A stretch of 64,000 nucleotides of DNA from Curtobacterium oceanosedimentum (lineage in GTDB: Bacteria > Actinomycetota > Actinomycetes > Actinomycetales > Microbacteriaceae). This document shows, one piece after another, positions 51,126 to 59,342 of the stretch. The translations under genes and the position numbers were made by a program. The notes under the pieces were generated by a model. The model worked only from the letters and a program-made list of their open reading frames with translations. It was not told the origin of the DNA and ran no database searches. The DNA is taken from positions 49,728 through 113,727 of the forward strand of contig NZ_JAIXIG010000009.1 of the NCBI RefSeq assembly GCF_020297365.1. Reading direction: 5' to 3'. Within the stretch, counting starts at the first letter, position 1, and each line of letters opens with the position of its first letter.

Positions 51126-51605
51126 ATGTCGACGAGGGGCAACGGTGGCCACGACTGGGCCACCTGGGACGCGTACCACGACGTCTGGCGACGGCTCGAC
51201 CGGGCGCTCGACCAGGCCGTCCAGGCCGGCGCCGGCATCTCCATCCCCGAGTTCGAGATCCTGATCGGACTGCACCGCGACCCCGACCACCGTCTGCGGG
51301 TGCGGGACATCGCGGCCGGCATCGGCTGGGAGAAGTCACGCGTCAGCCACCAGGTCACCCGGATGGTCTCGCGTGGCCTGGTCGAGCGCGCGGACTGCCC
51401 GACCGACGGCCGCGGCAGCTGGGTGGTGATGACCGCGGACGGCCGGCGCGCGGTGCTCGCCGGCATCCGTGCGCACACCGGGGCGCTCGAGGACCTGTTC
51501 TGGAGGCCCGTGGGGACCGACGCCGAGACGCTGCGGTCCGTCAGCGCGCGCGTCCAGGACGCCATCGGCCCCGACGACGCGTCGGACGAGGCCGACGCCG
51601 GTTAG
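51126..51605 (+). CDS. MarR-family transcriptional regulator (159 aa)
   Basis: A winged-helix regulator. The DNA-binding part is RVRDIAAGIGWEKSRVSHQVTRM (recognition helix EKSRVSHQVTRM) followed by the wing RADCPTDGRGSWVVMT. ATG 51126 has TACGCT 7 bases upstream and no ribosome site. Divergent from putA, so proline or its breakdown product may be the signal. The last bases of its stop codon overlap the end of the convergent anti-sigma gene. Confidence 0.88.
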   Translation: MSTRGNGGHDWATWDAYHDVWRRLDRALDQAVQAGAGISIPEFEILIGLHRDPDHRLRVRDIAAGIGWEKSRVSHQVTRMVSRGLVERADCPTDGRGSWVVMTADGRRAVLAGIRAHTGALEDLFWRPVGTDAETLRSVSARVQDAIGPDDASDEADAG

Positions 51606-52318
51606 AGCGTGACGGCGGCGAGCGCGCCGCGCTCACCCCGCAGCCGGACCTGCACGCTCGCGATCTCGTCGCGCGGGATGTCCGTCGAGGCCGACAGCCC
51701 CCGGGCGTCAGCACCCGCAGCGGTCCACGACCCCACGGTCTCGGTGGTGCCGTCCGTCCGGACGACCACGAGGTCGTACAGGACCGACCCGTCGGCAGAC
51801 CACTCCTTGCCGCCGTACGAGCACCCCCAGTCGAAGCGGGTGCCCCACTGCTGGCCGCTGACCGCGAGCCGGACGTCGAGCCCCGGCACGCCGGTCATGT
51901 CGTAGCGGTCGGCGGTGGCCGCCGCGGTCGGGACGGGACCGGCCTGCACCGTCGTGCGCTCCCCCGCGGCCCCGACCGCGAGCCCGCCGAGGACGGCAGC
52001 GACCACGGCGAGCCCCGCGGTGGCGGCGACCCAGACCCGGCGACGGCGGCGACGGTGGCGGACGCGGTGTGCGACGGAGGCGAGGTCGCTCTCGGGACGG
52101 GTGTCGGGCCTCCCGTCCGGTTCGGCGATCTCGATCGCCTGGTCGGCCGGCAGCTTGCCGAGCAGGCCCGGCAGACCGGCGAGCTCGGCGACCGCGGCCG
52201 CACAGCGGTCGCAGGTCTCGAGGTGCCGCTCGTACGCCAGCCGCTCGTCCGCCGGGAGCGACCCCAGGACGTACGCCGCATCCCACTCCGCGTACTCGTC
52301 GTGCCGGTCGTCGCTCAT
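51602..52318 (-). CDS. Anti-sigma factor with zinc-binding domain (238 aa)
   Basis: The N-terminal cytoplasmic domain has the zinc motif HLETCDRCAAAV (HxxxCxxC) in the anti-sigma fold. A basic stretch and a transmembrane helix (about 93-118) lead to an extracellular RskA-like domain. ATG 52318 overlaps the ECF sigma stop (ATGA). It probably binds and inhibits the sigma factor encoded just upstream, releasing it on an envelope signal. Confidence 0.88.
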   Translation of the reverse strand: MSDDRHDEYAEWDAAYVLGSLPADERLAYERHLETCDRCAAAVAELAGLPGLLGKLPADQAIEIAEPDGRPDTRPESDLASVAHRVRHRRRRRRVWVAATAGLAVVAAVLGGLAVGAAGERTTVQAGPVPTAAATADRYDMTGVPGLDVRLAVSGQQWGTRFDWGCSYGGKEWSADGSVLYDLVVVRTDGTTETVGSWTAAGADARGLSASTDIPRDEIASVQVRLRGERGALAAVTL

Positions 52319-52830
52319 CGGGTCACTCCTCGTTCCTGCAGCGCGAGCCGGAGGGCTCGCAGCCCGTAGTGCAGCCGCGACTTCGCGGTGCCCTCGGGGA
52401 TGTCGTGTCGTCGTGCGATCTCGGGCACGGTGTGTCCGAGCCAGTAGGCGTCCACCACCACGCGGCGGTGGTCCGGGGTCAGGGACGCGAGGGCGTCGGC
52501 GACCACGATCCGGTCGAGCACGGCGTCCGTGCTGTCCGGCTCGACCCGGTCGACCTGGTGTTCCGAACCGTGCTCACGGCGGCTGCGCGCTGACCGGGCG
52601 TCGTCGACGACCAGGTTGCGGGCAACCGTGAAGAGCCACGCACGCGCGCTGTCGGGTGCCCGCTCGAGCACGGCCGGACGCTGCCAGGCACGGACCATGG
52701 TCTCCTGCACGACGTCCTCGACCGTCGAGCCGTCCCGCGTCAGGTGCCGGACGTACCGGGTGAGCGCGTCCCCGTGCTCGCGGTACAGCGTCGCCAGCAG
52801 CTCGTCGGCGGAACGACTCGTCACGGTCAC
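52315..52830 (-). CDS. ECF-type RNA polymerase sigma factor (171 aa)
   Basis: Region 2 includes YREHGDALTRYVRHLT and VEDVVQETMVRAWQRP, followed by ARAWLFTVARNLVVDDARS. Region 4 includes LTPDHRRVVVDAYWLGHTV and PEGTAKSRLHYGLRALR. It resembles the SigK/SigL-type group. GTG 52830 overlaps the YceI-family gene stop, so the operon order is YceI, sigma, anti-sigma. The sigma factor probably transcribes its own operon. Confidence 0.9.
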   Translation of the reverse strand: MTVTSRSADELLATLYREHGDALTRYVRHLTRDGSTVEDVVQETMVRAWQRPAVLERAPDSARAWLFTVARNLVVDDARSARSRREHGSEHQVDRVEPDSTDAVLDRIVVADALASLTPDHRRVVVDAYWLGHTVPEIARRHDIPEGTAKSRLHYGLRALRLALQERGVTR

Positions 52831-53516
52831 TTCCCGAGGTCGAGGGAGAACTCGACGGAGCCCTTCCCGTCCACGGTGACGAAGCCGAGCGAGGGAGCCT
52901 TCACGCCGTGGTCGGCGAAGGTGATCGGCACGGTGCCCGCGACCTGGACGGTGCCGCCCTTGCCGACCGCGACCTGTGCATCGGCCGTGACGGGCTGCTC
53001 GACGCCGTGCAGGTCCATCGTGCCGGTCAGGGTGACGTCCTGCGTCGAGCCGTCGAGCGCCTTCGTGACGTCGACGGGCTTCGTCAGCTCGAACGTCGCC
53101 GTCGGGTACTCGTCCGTCTGCAGCGCGGTGGAGCGGAAGTACTCGTCGCGGGCGGACTCGGGGGTGGTGATCTTCGCGACCTGCACGGTGACGGTCGCCT
53201 TCGTCAGGGAGCCGTCGTCGACGACGGCGGTGCCCTCGACGTCCTTCGTGCGGCCGACCACGTCCACGTCGTTCCCCTGCAGGACCTCGTGCACCCGGTA
53301 CCCGGCGTACGAGCTGCCCGTGCTGGTCCAGGTGCCGTCGGCGTCCTTCGCGTCGAGGGAGCCGGACGAGGACGCCGACAGCGACGGGGCCGCGGCGGCC
53401 TGGCCGTTGACGGTGTTCGCGTAGATGACCGGGCCGGCGATGACGGCTGCTGCCGCGACGACGACGACGCCGGCGGAGATCCCGATGATGACCTTGGTGC
53501 GTTTGCGGAGTGCCAT
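52827..53516 (-). CDS. YceI-family lipocalin-like protein with membrane anchor (229 aa)
   Basis: An N-terminal transmembrane helix (about 8-33) is followed by a YceI beta-barrel domain, visible as DGTWTSTGSSYAGYRVHEVL, YFRSTALQTDEYPTATFEL, VTLTGTMDLHGVEQPVTA and VPITFADHGVKAP. YceI proteins bind isoprenoid-like lipids. First gene of the sigma/anti-sigma operon, so its product may be tied to sensing or envelope stress. ATG 53516 lacks a strong ribosome site. Confidence 0.9.
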   Translation of the reverse strand: MALRKRTKVIIGISAGVVVVAAAAVIAGPVIYANTVNGQAAAAPSLSASSSGSLDAKDADGTWTSTGSSYAGYRVHEVLQGNDVDVVGRTKDVEGTAVVDDGSLTKATVTVQVAKITTPESARDEYFRSTALQTDEYPTATFELTKPVDVTKALDGSTQDVTLTGTMDLHGVEQPVTADAQVAVGKGGTVQVAGTVPITFADHGVKAPSLGFVTVDGKGSVEFSLDLGK

Positions 53517-53558
53517 ACCCAGACGACGAGGCAGCCAGCCAGATCGTTCAGGTCGGGT

Positions 53559-54599
53559 TCAGTCGGTGGCGCGGGCGCGTTCCGCGTCGGCACGATCCGG
53601 GTCGCTCGCCACCGCGTCGTCGTCGGTCGCCGGGGTCTCGCCACGCATCCGGATGACGCTCGCCAGGGTCGACACCGCCATCGCCGCCACGATCACGCCG
53701 AGCGACACCCAGGTGTTGATCTCCGGTGCCCACGCGATGTGCTCGCCGCCGTTCAGGAACGGCAGCTCGTTGTCGTGCAGGGCGTGCAGCACGAGCTTCA
53801 CGCCGATGAAGGCCAGGATCACCGCGATCCCGTACTTCAGGTAGACCAGGCGCTCGAGCAGCCCGCCGAGCAGGAAGTACAGCTGCCGCAGCCCCATCAG
53901 GGCGAAGACGTTCGCGGTGAACACGATGAACGGGCTCTCGGTGATGCCGAAGATCGCCGGGATCGAGTCGAGCGCGAAGAGGAGGTCGGTCGTGCCGATC
54001 GCGATGAGCACGATGAGCAGCGGGGTGAAGTGGCGCACGCCGTCCTGGGTGGTGCGGAACTTCATGCCGTCGAAGTCGTCGGTGATCCGCACCCGGCGAC
54101 GCAGCAGTCGCACGAGGGCGCTGTCCTGCTGCTCACCCTCGTCCTCGCCGCGCAGCTGCTGGATCGCGGTCCAGATCAGCCAGGCCCCGAAGATGTAGAA
54201 GATCCACGAGAAGTTCTCGATCAGCTGCGCGCCGACGAGGATGAAGATGCCCCGGAGCACCAGGGCGATGATGATCCCCAGCATGAGGACCTCTTGCTGG
54301 ATCTTCTTCGGCACCGAGAACCGCGCCATGATGATGACGAAGACGAACAGGTTGTCGATGCTCAGGCTGTACTCGGTCAGCCAACCGGCCAGGAACTCCC
54401 CGGCGGGGTCACCACCGGCGAACACGAGCATCAGCACCGCGAAGACCAGCGCCAGGCCGACGTAGATCCCCACCCAGGTGCCGGACTCGCGGAGCGTCGG
54501 CACGTGCGGCCGGCGCGCCACGATCAGCAGGTCGGCGAGCAGGATCGCGACCAGGGCGATCATCGAGCCGACTTCGAAGACGACGGGGAGCTCGGGCAT
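53559..54599 (-). CDS. TerC-family integral membrane protein (346 aa)
   Basis: About eight hydrophobic helices. Conserved TerC segments are seen in EYSLSIDNLFVFVIIMARF, LRGIFILVGAQLI and LFALDSIPAIFGIT, which carry the acidic residues linked to metal (Mn) export. The C-terminal tail is acidic and soluble. ATG 54599 has GGAAGG upstream. No yybP-ykoY riboswitch could be seen upstream. Confidence 0.93.
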   Translation of the reverse strand: MPELPVVFEVGSMIALVAILLADLLIVARRPHVPTLRESGTWVGIYVGLALVFAVLMLVFAGGDPAGEFLAGWLTEYSLSIDNLFVFVIIMARFSVPKKIQQEVLMLGIIIALVLRGIFILVGAQLIENFSWIFYIFGAWLIWTAIQQLRGEDEGEQQDSALVRLLRRRVRITDDFDGMKFRTTQDGVRHFTPLLIVLIAIGTTDLLFALDSIPAIFGITESPFIVFTANVFALMGLRQLYFLLGGLLERLVYLKYGIAVILAFIGVKLVLHALHDNELPFLNGGEHIAWAPEINTWVSLGVIVAAMAVSTLASVIRMRGETPATDDDAVASDPDRADAERARATD

Positions 54600-54778
54600 G
54601 CGGAGCCTTCCTTGCTGGTGGTGGGCGGGCTGCTTCGTGAACGGCCCGGACCAGTCTCCGGCATGATCCGGGTGCTGGCGAACGCGGGGGCTGCGTGCGG
54701 TGGACAGACCCGTCCGGTCAGCGCTCCGACGTCACCGCATCGGCGACGGCCCGGGCGACCTCGGTGGCGTCGAGGACA

Positions 54779-55114
54779 CTAGCTGCCGAACCAGATCGGC
54801 ACGAGGATGCTCAGCACCCCCGCGAAGGGGATGACTCCCACGGCCGCCGACAGGGCAGCGAAGCAGATGGCCGGTGTCCTGGCCTCCAACCCTCGGAGGC
54901 GCACTGCTGCGACGAACGCACCGACCGCGAACGGGAACGTCCCGAGGACGGCGTACAGCGGCCACGACAACGGCGCCCACGACTCGGCGCTCTCCCCCAC
55001 GGCATCGACGGAGACGATCATGCCCGCGACGAAGAGTCCGATCTCGACGACCGGCGGCAGGGCGATCGCCACGTCCCGCGCCACCCGCTGCCTCGTGCGC
55101 CCCCGCTGCCCCAT
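54779..55114 (-). CDS. Small membrane protein (111 aa)
   Basis: About three hydrophobic helices (around 18-40, 50-70, 80-108) with a basic N-terminus (GQRGRTRQRVARD) and the end IPFAGVLSILVPIWFGS. The start is ATG 55114; a minus-strand TATCGT lies 6 bases upstream, a leaderless pattern. It is divergent from the epimerase gene at 55193. Unknown function. Between it and terC (54600-54778) there is a short coding-like tail in another frame (DATEVARAVADAV, stop near 54720), perhaps a gene fragment. Confidence 0.7.
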   Translation of the reverse strand: MGQRGRTRQRVARDVAIALPPVVEIGLFVAGMIVSVDAVGESAESWAPLSWPLYAVLGTFPFAVGAFVAAVRLRGLEARTPAICFAALSAAVGVIPFAGVLSILVPIWFGS

Positions 55115-55192
55115 GCCGCGACGATAGCGAACGGTGCTGCGCGACGGGCGGGCTCCCCGCGTTCCACCAAGCGACCGTGCCAGGGTCGATGC

Positions 55193-56050
55193 GTGCAGAA
55201 CTCCACCACCGTCGTCATCGCCGGCTGCGGCGACCTCGGGGCCGAGGCCGGTCTCCGCTTCACCGGACAGGGCCACCGCGTGATCGGCCTCCGCCGCCGG
55301 GCCGAGCTGGTGCCCGCTCCGATCACCGGCCGGAGCGTCGACCTGCGCCGCGAGGTCCCGGAGATCCCCGCGGACACGAGTGTCGTCGTGGTGGCCTTCG
55401 CCGCCGGCAGCCGCGACGTCGACGAGTACCGCGCCACCTACGTCGACGGCCTGCGCAACGTGCTCGACGGCATCGACGCGTCCGACGCCGACCCGCGACT
55501 GCTCGTCGTGTCCTCGACCGCGGTCTACGACGTCGCCGACGGCAGCGAGGTCACCGAGGCGACCCCGGCGCACGGTGCGACCCCGACCGCCGAGGTCCTG
55601 GTCGAGGCCGAGGCCCTGCTGCGCGAGCGGGCTCCCGGCGCCGTGCTCGTCCGGCTGTCGGGTGTGTACGGCCCCGGTCGCGAGCGGCTCATCGAGCAGG
55701 TCCGCTCGGGGTCGGCGCGCCTGGCACCCGGCACGTCACCGCACACCAACCGGATCCACCGCGACGACGCCGCAGCCGCGCTCGTGCACCTGGCGGCCCT
55801 GCCGGACCCGGCGCCGCTCTACCTGGGCACCGACGACGAGCCGAGCCGGCTGGACGACGTGCTGCGGTTCCTGGCCGACGAACTCCACGTCGCCGAGCCG
55901 TCGAAGGGCGACGGTGACGCGCGGCAGGCCGGGGGCGACAAGCGCCTGTCGAACGCGCTGCTGCGGGCGACCGGGTGGACGCCGCAGTATCCGACATTCC
56001 GCGAGGGCTACCGCGCCGTGCTGGCCGGCGAGGGCACCCGGCACCCCTGA
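55193..56050 (+). CDS. NAD-dependent epimerase/dehydratase-like protein (285 aa)
   Basis: GTG 55193 opens QNSTTVVIAGCGDLGAEAGL, giving a GxGxxG nucleotide site. VVVVAFAAGSRDVDEYR, VVSSTAVYDVADG and RLSGVYGPGRERLIEQV follow the YeeZ/WcaG-like SDR pattern. The usual Tyr-xxx-Lys is not clear, so it may be an inactive or atypical member. Convergent with the DNA glycosylase gene. Confidence 0.8.
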   Translation: MQNSTTVVIAGCGDLGAEAGLRFTGQGHRVIGLRRRAELVPAPITGRSVDLRREVPEIPADTSVVVVAFAAGSRDVDEYRATYVDGLRNVLDGIDASDADPRLLVVSSTAVYDVADGSEVTEATPAHGATPTAEVLVEAEALLRERAPGAVLVRLSGVYGPGRERLIEQVRSGSARLAPGTSPHTNRIHRDDAAAALVHLAALPDPAPLYLGTDDEPSRLDDVLRFLADELHVAEPSKGDGDARQAGGDKRLSNALLRATGWTPQYPTFREGYRAVLAGEGTRHP

Positions 56051-56077
56051 CGCCCCCGACACCCGCCCGCTCGTGCA

Positions 56078-56131
56078 CCCCTTCTGCGACACGACACCAC
56101 ACGATCACGCGGTGTCGTGTCGCAGAAGGGG
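56078..56131. terminator. 21-base-pair bidirectional palindrome
   Basis: Perfect 21-base arms (56078-56098 with 56111-56131) with a 12-base loop, between convergent gene ends. A third partial arm, TCGCAGAAGGGTGCG, follows at about 56139-56153. The arm word GCAGAAGGGG recalls the GTGAGCAGAA of the other palindromes. Confidence 0.85.
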
Positions 56132-56185
56132 TGTCGTCTCGCAGAAGGGTGCGGACGAACGCGAACCGCGAACGCCGCGAAGCGC

Positions 56186-57145
56186 TCAGTGCCCGCGGTG
56201 GTCCTGGATCGTCAGGCGCGGGCCGAACGCCGGCTTGCGGAACCCCGAACCACCGATCAACCGCACGACGCGCTCCCGGTGCCCGCGCCAGGGTTCGAGC
56301 AGCTCGAGCATGCCGTCGTCGTCGACCGGCGCCCCGGTGAGCGCCCACCCGACCAGTGCCGGCACGTGGAAGTCCCCCACGCTCGGCGAGTCCGGGTCGC
56401 CGTGGGAACGCTGGGCCGTCTCGGCGGCGGTCCACCGACCGACCCCGGGAATCGACTGCAGTGCGGCCGACACGGCATCCCCGCCACGGCCGTGCGCCAG
56501 GGTGCGTTCGAGCGCCGGCGCGAGCTTGACCGCGCGCATCACGGTGGCCGAACGACCGGGCTCCAGGCCGGCGCGGTGCCACTCCCAGCTCGGGATCCGC
56601 GCCCACGTCGCGGCGTCCGGCGGGACCATCATGCCCGCGGGGGCGGGACCGGGAGCGGGTGTGCCGTGGCGGCGCAGCAGGTACCGCCACGCGCCCCACG
56701 CCTGCCGCGAGGTGACCTTCTGCTCCATGATCGCCGGGACGAGCATCGCGACGACGGTGTTCGTGCGGAGCAGCCGGAGCCCGGGCTGCCGGTGCCGCGC
56801 CGCCGCCAGGAACGCGTGCCCGGAGACGTCGAACCCGTCCTGGTCGTCACCACGGCCGAGCAGTTCCGGAGCGTGCGCCACCGCCCACGACGCCCCGTCA
56901 CCCCACGCCGAGACGGCGACGGCGTCGCCCGTCCGACGGACCGCCACGGACGCGGGACCCTGGGGCGTGCGCAGCGCGAGCCACACGACGCCGCCGACCA
57001 CCTGGTAGGCCGGGTCGCCGGAGCCGCGCTGCAGGGGCCGCAGGGTCGACGCGACGTCCACCGCGCCTCCAGGCCGGTACACCGTGTCGACGCGCGACGC
57101 GTCGTCGACGCGACCGGAGGCGGAGACGGGCGGAGCGAGGGACAC
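56186..57145 (-). CDS. DNA-3-methyladenine glycosylase II-like (AlkA/HhH-GPD, 319 aa)
   Basis: Removes alkylated bases from DNA. The HhH motif is LQSIPGVGRWTAAETA, with catalytic Asp in SVGDFHVPALVGW. NTVVAMLVPAIMEQKVTSRQAW is the helical domain opening. I chose GTG 57145 because a minus-strand TACCAT lies 6 bases before it; an upstream GTG at 57169 would add eight residues. It ends with a poorly conserved basic tail. Confidence 0.85.
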   Translation of the reverse strand: MSLAPPVSASGRVDDASRVDTVYRPGGAVDVASTLRPLQRGSGDPAYQVVGGVVWLALRTPQGPASVAVRRTGDAVAVSAWGDGASWAVAHAPELLGRGDDQDGFDVSGHAFLAAARHRQPGLRLLRTNTVVAMLVPAIMEQKVTSRQAWGAWRYLLRRHGTPAPGPAPAGMMVPPDAATWARIPSWEWHRAGLEPGRSATVMRAVKLAPALERTLAHGRGGDAVSAALQSIPGVGRWTAAETAQRSHGDPDSPSVGDFHVPALVGWALTGAPVDDDGMLELLEPWRGHRERVVRLIGGSGFRKPAFGPRLTIQDHRGH

Positions 57146-57216
57146 ACCGGGATGGTAATGCGCAACCACCGTCAGTCATGATGGGCGTGTCCCACGAAAC
57201 CGACGACGGAGCACCC

Positions 57217-58245
57217 ATGCGCATCGGCATCCTGACCTCCGGAGGCGACTGCCCCGGTCTCAACGCGGTCATCCGCGCGATCGTCCTGAAGGGCATCGCG
57301 ATCTACGGACACGACTTCGTCGGGTTCCGCGACGGCTGGCGCGGGGTCGTCGACGGCGACATCGTCCCACTCGGGCGCAAGGACATCCAGGGCATCGCGA
57401 AGCAGGGCGGCACGATCCTCGGCACCAGTCGCACGAACCCGTTCGAGGGCCCGAACGGCGGGGTCGAGAACATCGAGCGGATGCTCGAGAAGCACGGCAT
57501 CGACGCCATCGTCGCGATCGGCGGCGAGGGCACGCTGGCCGCCGCGAAGCGCCTGACCGACGCCGGACTGAAGATCGTGGGGGTGCCGAAGACGGTCGAC
57601 AACGACCTGGGTGCGACGGACTACACGTTCGGCTTCGACACGGCCGTCGCCATCGCGACCGAGGCCATGGACCGCCTGCGCACCACCGGTGAGTCGCACT
57701 CGCGCTGCATGGTGGCCGAGGTGATGGGGCGGCACGTGGGCTGGATCGCCCTGCACTCCGGCATGGCGGCCGGTGCGCACGCGATCCTCATCCCGGAGCA
57801 GAAGACGAGCATGGAGCAGATCGCGAAGTGGGTGCGTGCCGCCTACGACCGCGGCCGTGCGCCGCTCGTGGTGGTGGCCGAGGGCTTCGTGCCCGACCAC
57901 GAGGACACCGCGCACACCGAGCGCGGCCTGGACGCCTTCGGGCGTCCGCGCCTGGGCGGCATCGGCGAGCGCCTCGCGCCGCTCATCGAGGAGATGACGG
58001 GCATCGAGACGCGCGCCACCACGCTCGGTCACATCCAGCGCGGCGGCACCCCGACGGCGTACGACCGGGTGCTGTCGACCCGTCTCGGCCTGGCCGCCAT
58101 CGACTCCGTGGTGGAGGAGCGCTGGGGCCGGATGGTCGCGCTGCGCGGGACCGACATCGAGCACGTGTCCTTCGAGGAGGCGCTCGGCGAGCTGAAGACC
58201 GTGCCGCAGGCCCGGTTCGACGAAGCCGCCATCATGTTCGGCTGA
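57217..58245 (+). CDS. pfkA: 6-phosphofructokinase (342 aa)
   Basis: Phosphorylates fructose-6-phosphate in glycolysis. TSGGDCPGLNAVIRA (7-21), IGGEGT (101-106), PKTVDNDL (124-131) with catalytic Asp128, MGRHVGWIALHSGMA and GHIQRGGTPTAYDR are present. Gly105 with Lys125 is the mixed pattern seen in actinobacterial enzymes; Gly favours ATP, whereas PPi enzymes have Asp there. ATG 57217 has GGAG 5 bases upstream; an upstream in-frame ATG at 57178 is less likely. Confidence 0.95.
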   Translation: MRIGILTSGGDCPGLNAVIRAIVLKGIAIYGHDFVGFRDGWRGVVDGDIVPLGRKDIQGIAKQGGTILGTSRTNPFEGPNGGVENIERMLEKHGIDAIVAIGGEGTLAAAKRLTDAGLKIVGVPKTVDNDLGATDYTFGFDTAVAIATEAMDRLRTTGESHSRCMVAEVMGRHVGWIALHSGMAAGAHAILIPEQKTSMEQIAKWVRAAYDRGRAPLVVVAEGFVPDHEDTAHTERGLDAFGRPRLGGIGERLAPLIEEMTGIETRATTLGHIQRGGTPTAYDRVLSTRLGLAAIDSVVEERWGRMVALRGTDIEHVSFEEALGELKTVPQARFDEAAIMFG

Positions 58246-58297
58246 GTCCGCAGCGCGGTCGCGACCCGTCCGGGAGGCACGGGGTAGCGTCCGGCGC

Positions 58298-59275
58298 ATG
58301 ACCCGCGCCGTGCTCGTGTCCCGTTCCGCCCCGCCCACCGTCACCGACGTCGACCTGCCCGAGCCCGCCGCGGGCGAGGTCCTGGTCGACGTGACGTACT
58401 CGAGCGTCAACTACAAGGACGGCCTCGCGCTGGCCGGTGCGCCCGGGGTGGCCCGGATCGACCCGCTCGTGCCGGGCATCGACGTCGTCGGGACGGTGTC
58501 GGGGCTCGGCCCCGGTGTGCACGACGTGGCGATCGGTGACCGGGTCGTGCTGACCGGCGCCGGGCTCGGCGAGACGCGGCACGGCGGCTGGGCGACGCAG
58601 GCGGTGGTGCCGACCGCGCCGCTCGTGGTGCTGCCGGAGACGATCGACGACTCGTTCGCGGCCGCCATCGGCACCGCGGGGTTCACCGCGATGCTCAGCG
58701 TGCTGGCGCTCGAGCGCTTCGTCGCACCGGGTGACGGTCCGGTGCTCGTGACCGGCGCCTCCGGTGGCGTCGGGACCGTGGCGACCGCCCTGCTGGCGGC
58801 CCGCGGCTACCGGGTGACGGCGTCGACGGGCCGGACGTCGAACACGGCCTCGCTCCGGCGTCTGGGTGCCACCGACGTCGTCGACCGTGCCACCCTGGCC
58901 GACCCGGGCAAGCCGATGCAGCGGGCGACCTGGGCCGGGGCGGTGGACAGCGTCGGCGGGGCGACCCTGGCGAACGTGCTGGCGTCGACCCGGTGGGGTG
59001 GAGCGGTGACCGCGTGCGGGCTGGCGCAGGACTCGGCGCTGCCGACGACCGTGCTGCCGTTCATCCTGCGGTCGGTGTCCCTGCTCGGGATCGACTCGGT
59101 CGACGCCCCGGCCGACCTGCGTCGGCGGGCGTGGGACCGTCTGGCGACGGACCTCGACGCGGGTCTGCTGGCCGACGTGACGCGGACGGTCACCCCGGAG
59201 CAGGCCATCGCCGTCGGCGCCGAGGTCGTCGCGGGGCGCGTGCACGGTCGGACGGTCGTCGCCGTGGCGCGTTGA
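58298..59275 (+). CDS. Acrylyl-CoA reductase-like MDR oxidoreductase (AcuI/YhdH type, 325 aa)
   Basis: An NADPH-dependent medium-chain reductase without catalytic zinc. SSVNYKDGLALAGAPGVAR is the signature opening, GTAGFTAMLSVLALE the substrate helix, and VTGASGGVGTVA the nucleotide motif. The family reduces acrylyl-CoA and related enoyl compounds; the exact substrate here is not shown. ATG 58298 has TAGCGT 7 bases upstream and no ribosome site. 53 bases after pfkA, with its own promoter. Confidence 0.9.
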   Translation: MTRAVLVSRSAPPTVTDVDLPEPAAGEVLVDVTYSSVNYKDGLALAGAPGVARIDPLVPGIDVVGTVSGLGPGVHDVAIGDRVVLTGAGLGETRHGGWATQAVVPTAPLVVLPETIDDSFAAAIGTAGFTAMLSVLALERFVAPGDGPVLVTGASGGVGTVATALLAARGYRVTASTGRTSNTASLRRLGATDVVDRATLADPGKPMQRATWAGAVDSVGGATLANVLASTRWGGAVTACGLAQDSALPTTVLPFILRSVSLLGIDSVDAPADLRRRAWDRLATDLDAGLLADVTRTVTPEQAIAVGAEVVAGRVHGRTVVAVAR

Positions 59276-59278
59276 ATA

Positions 59279-59290
59279 GCAAACGTTTGC
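59279..59290 (+). promoter_or_regulatory. Perfect 12-base palindrome GCAAACGTTTGC
   Basis: A LacI-type operator-like dyad with central CG. It sits 3 bases after the reductase stop and 52 bases before the GntR gene start, upstream of a TAGGAT -10-like box (59303-59308). It probably controls the GntR gene. Confidence 0.55.
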
Positions 59291-59342
59291 ATATCGGCAC
59301 GTTAGGATTTCGGCTGTCCGTACCGCCCCCGGAGGAGATGAC

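Noticed and set aside
54600..54778. yybP-ykoY manganese riboswitch upstream of the TerC gene
   Set aside because: The characteristic conserved loops could not be found in this stretch.
57178..57216. Upstream ATG at 57178 as the pfkA start
   Set aside because: It would add 13 residues before the conserved MRIGILTSGGD; the ribosome site GGAG sits correctly for 57217.
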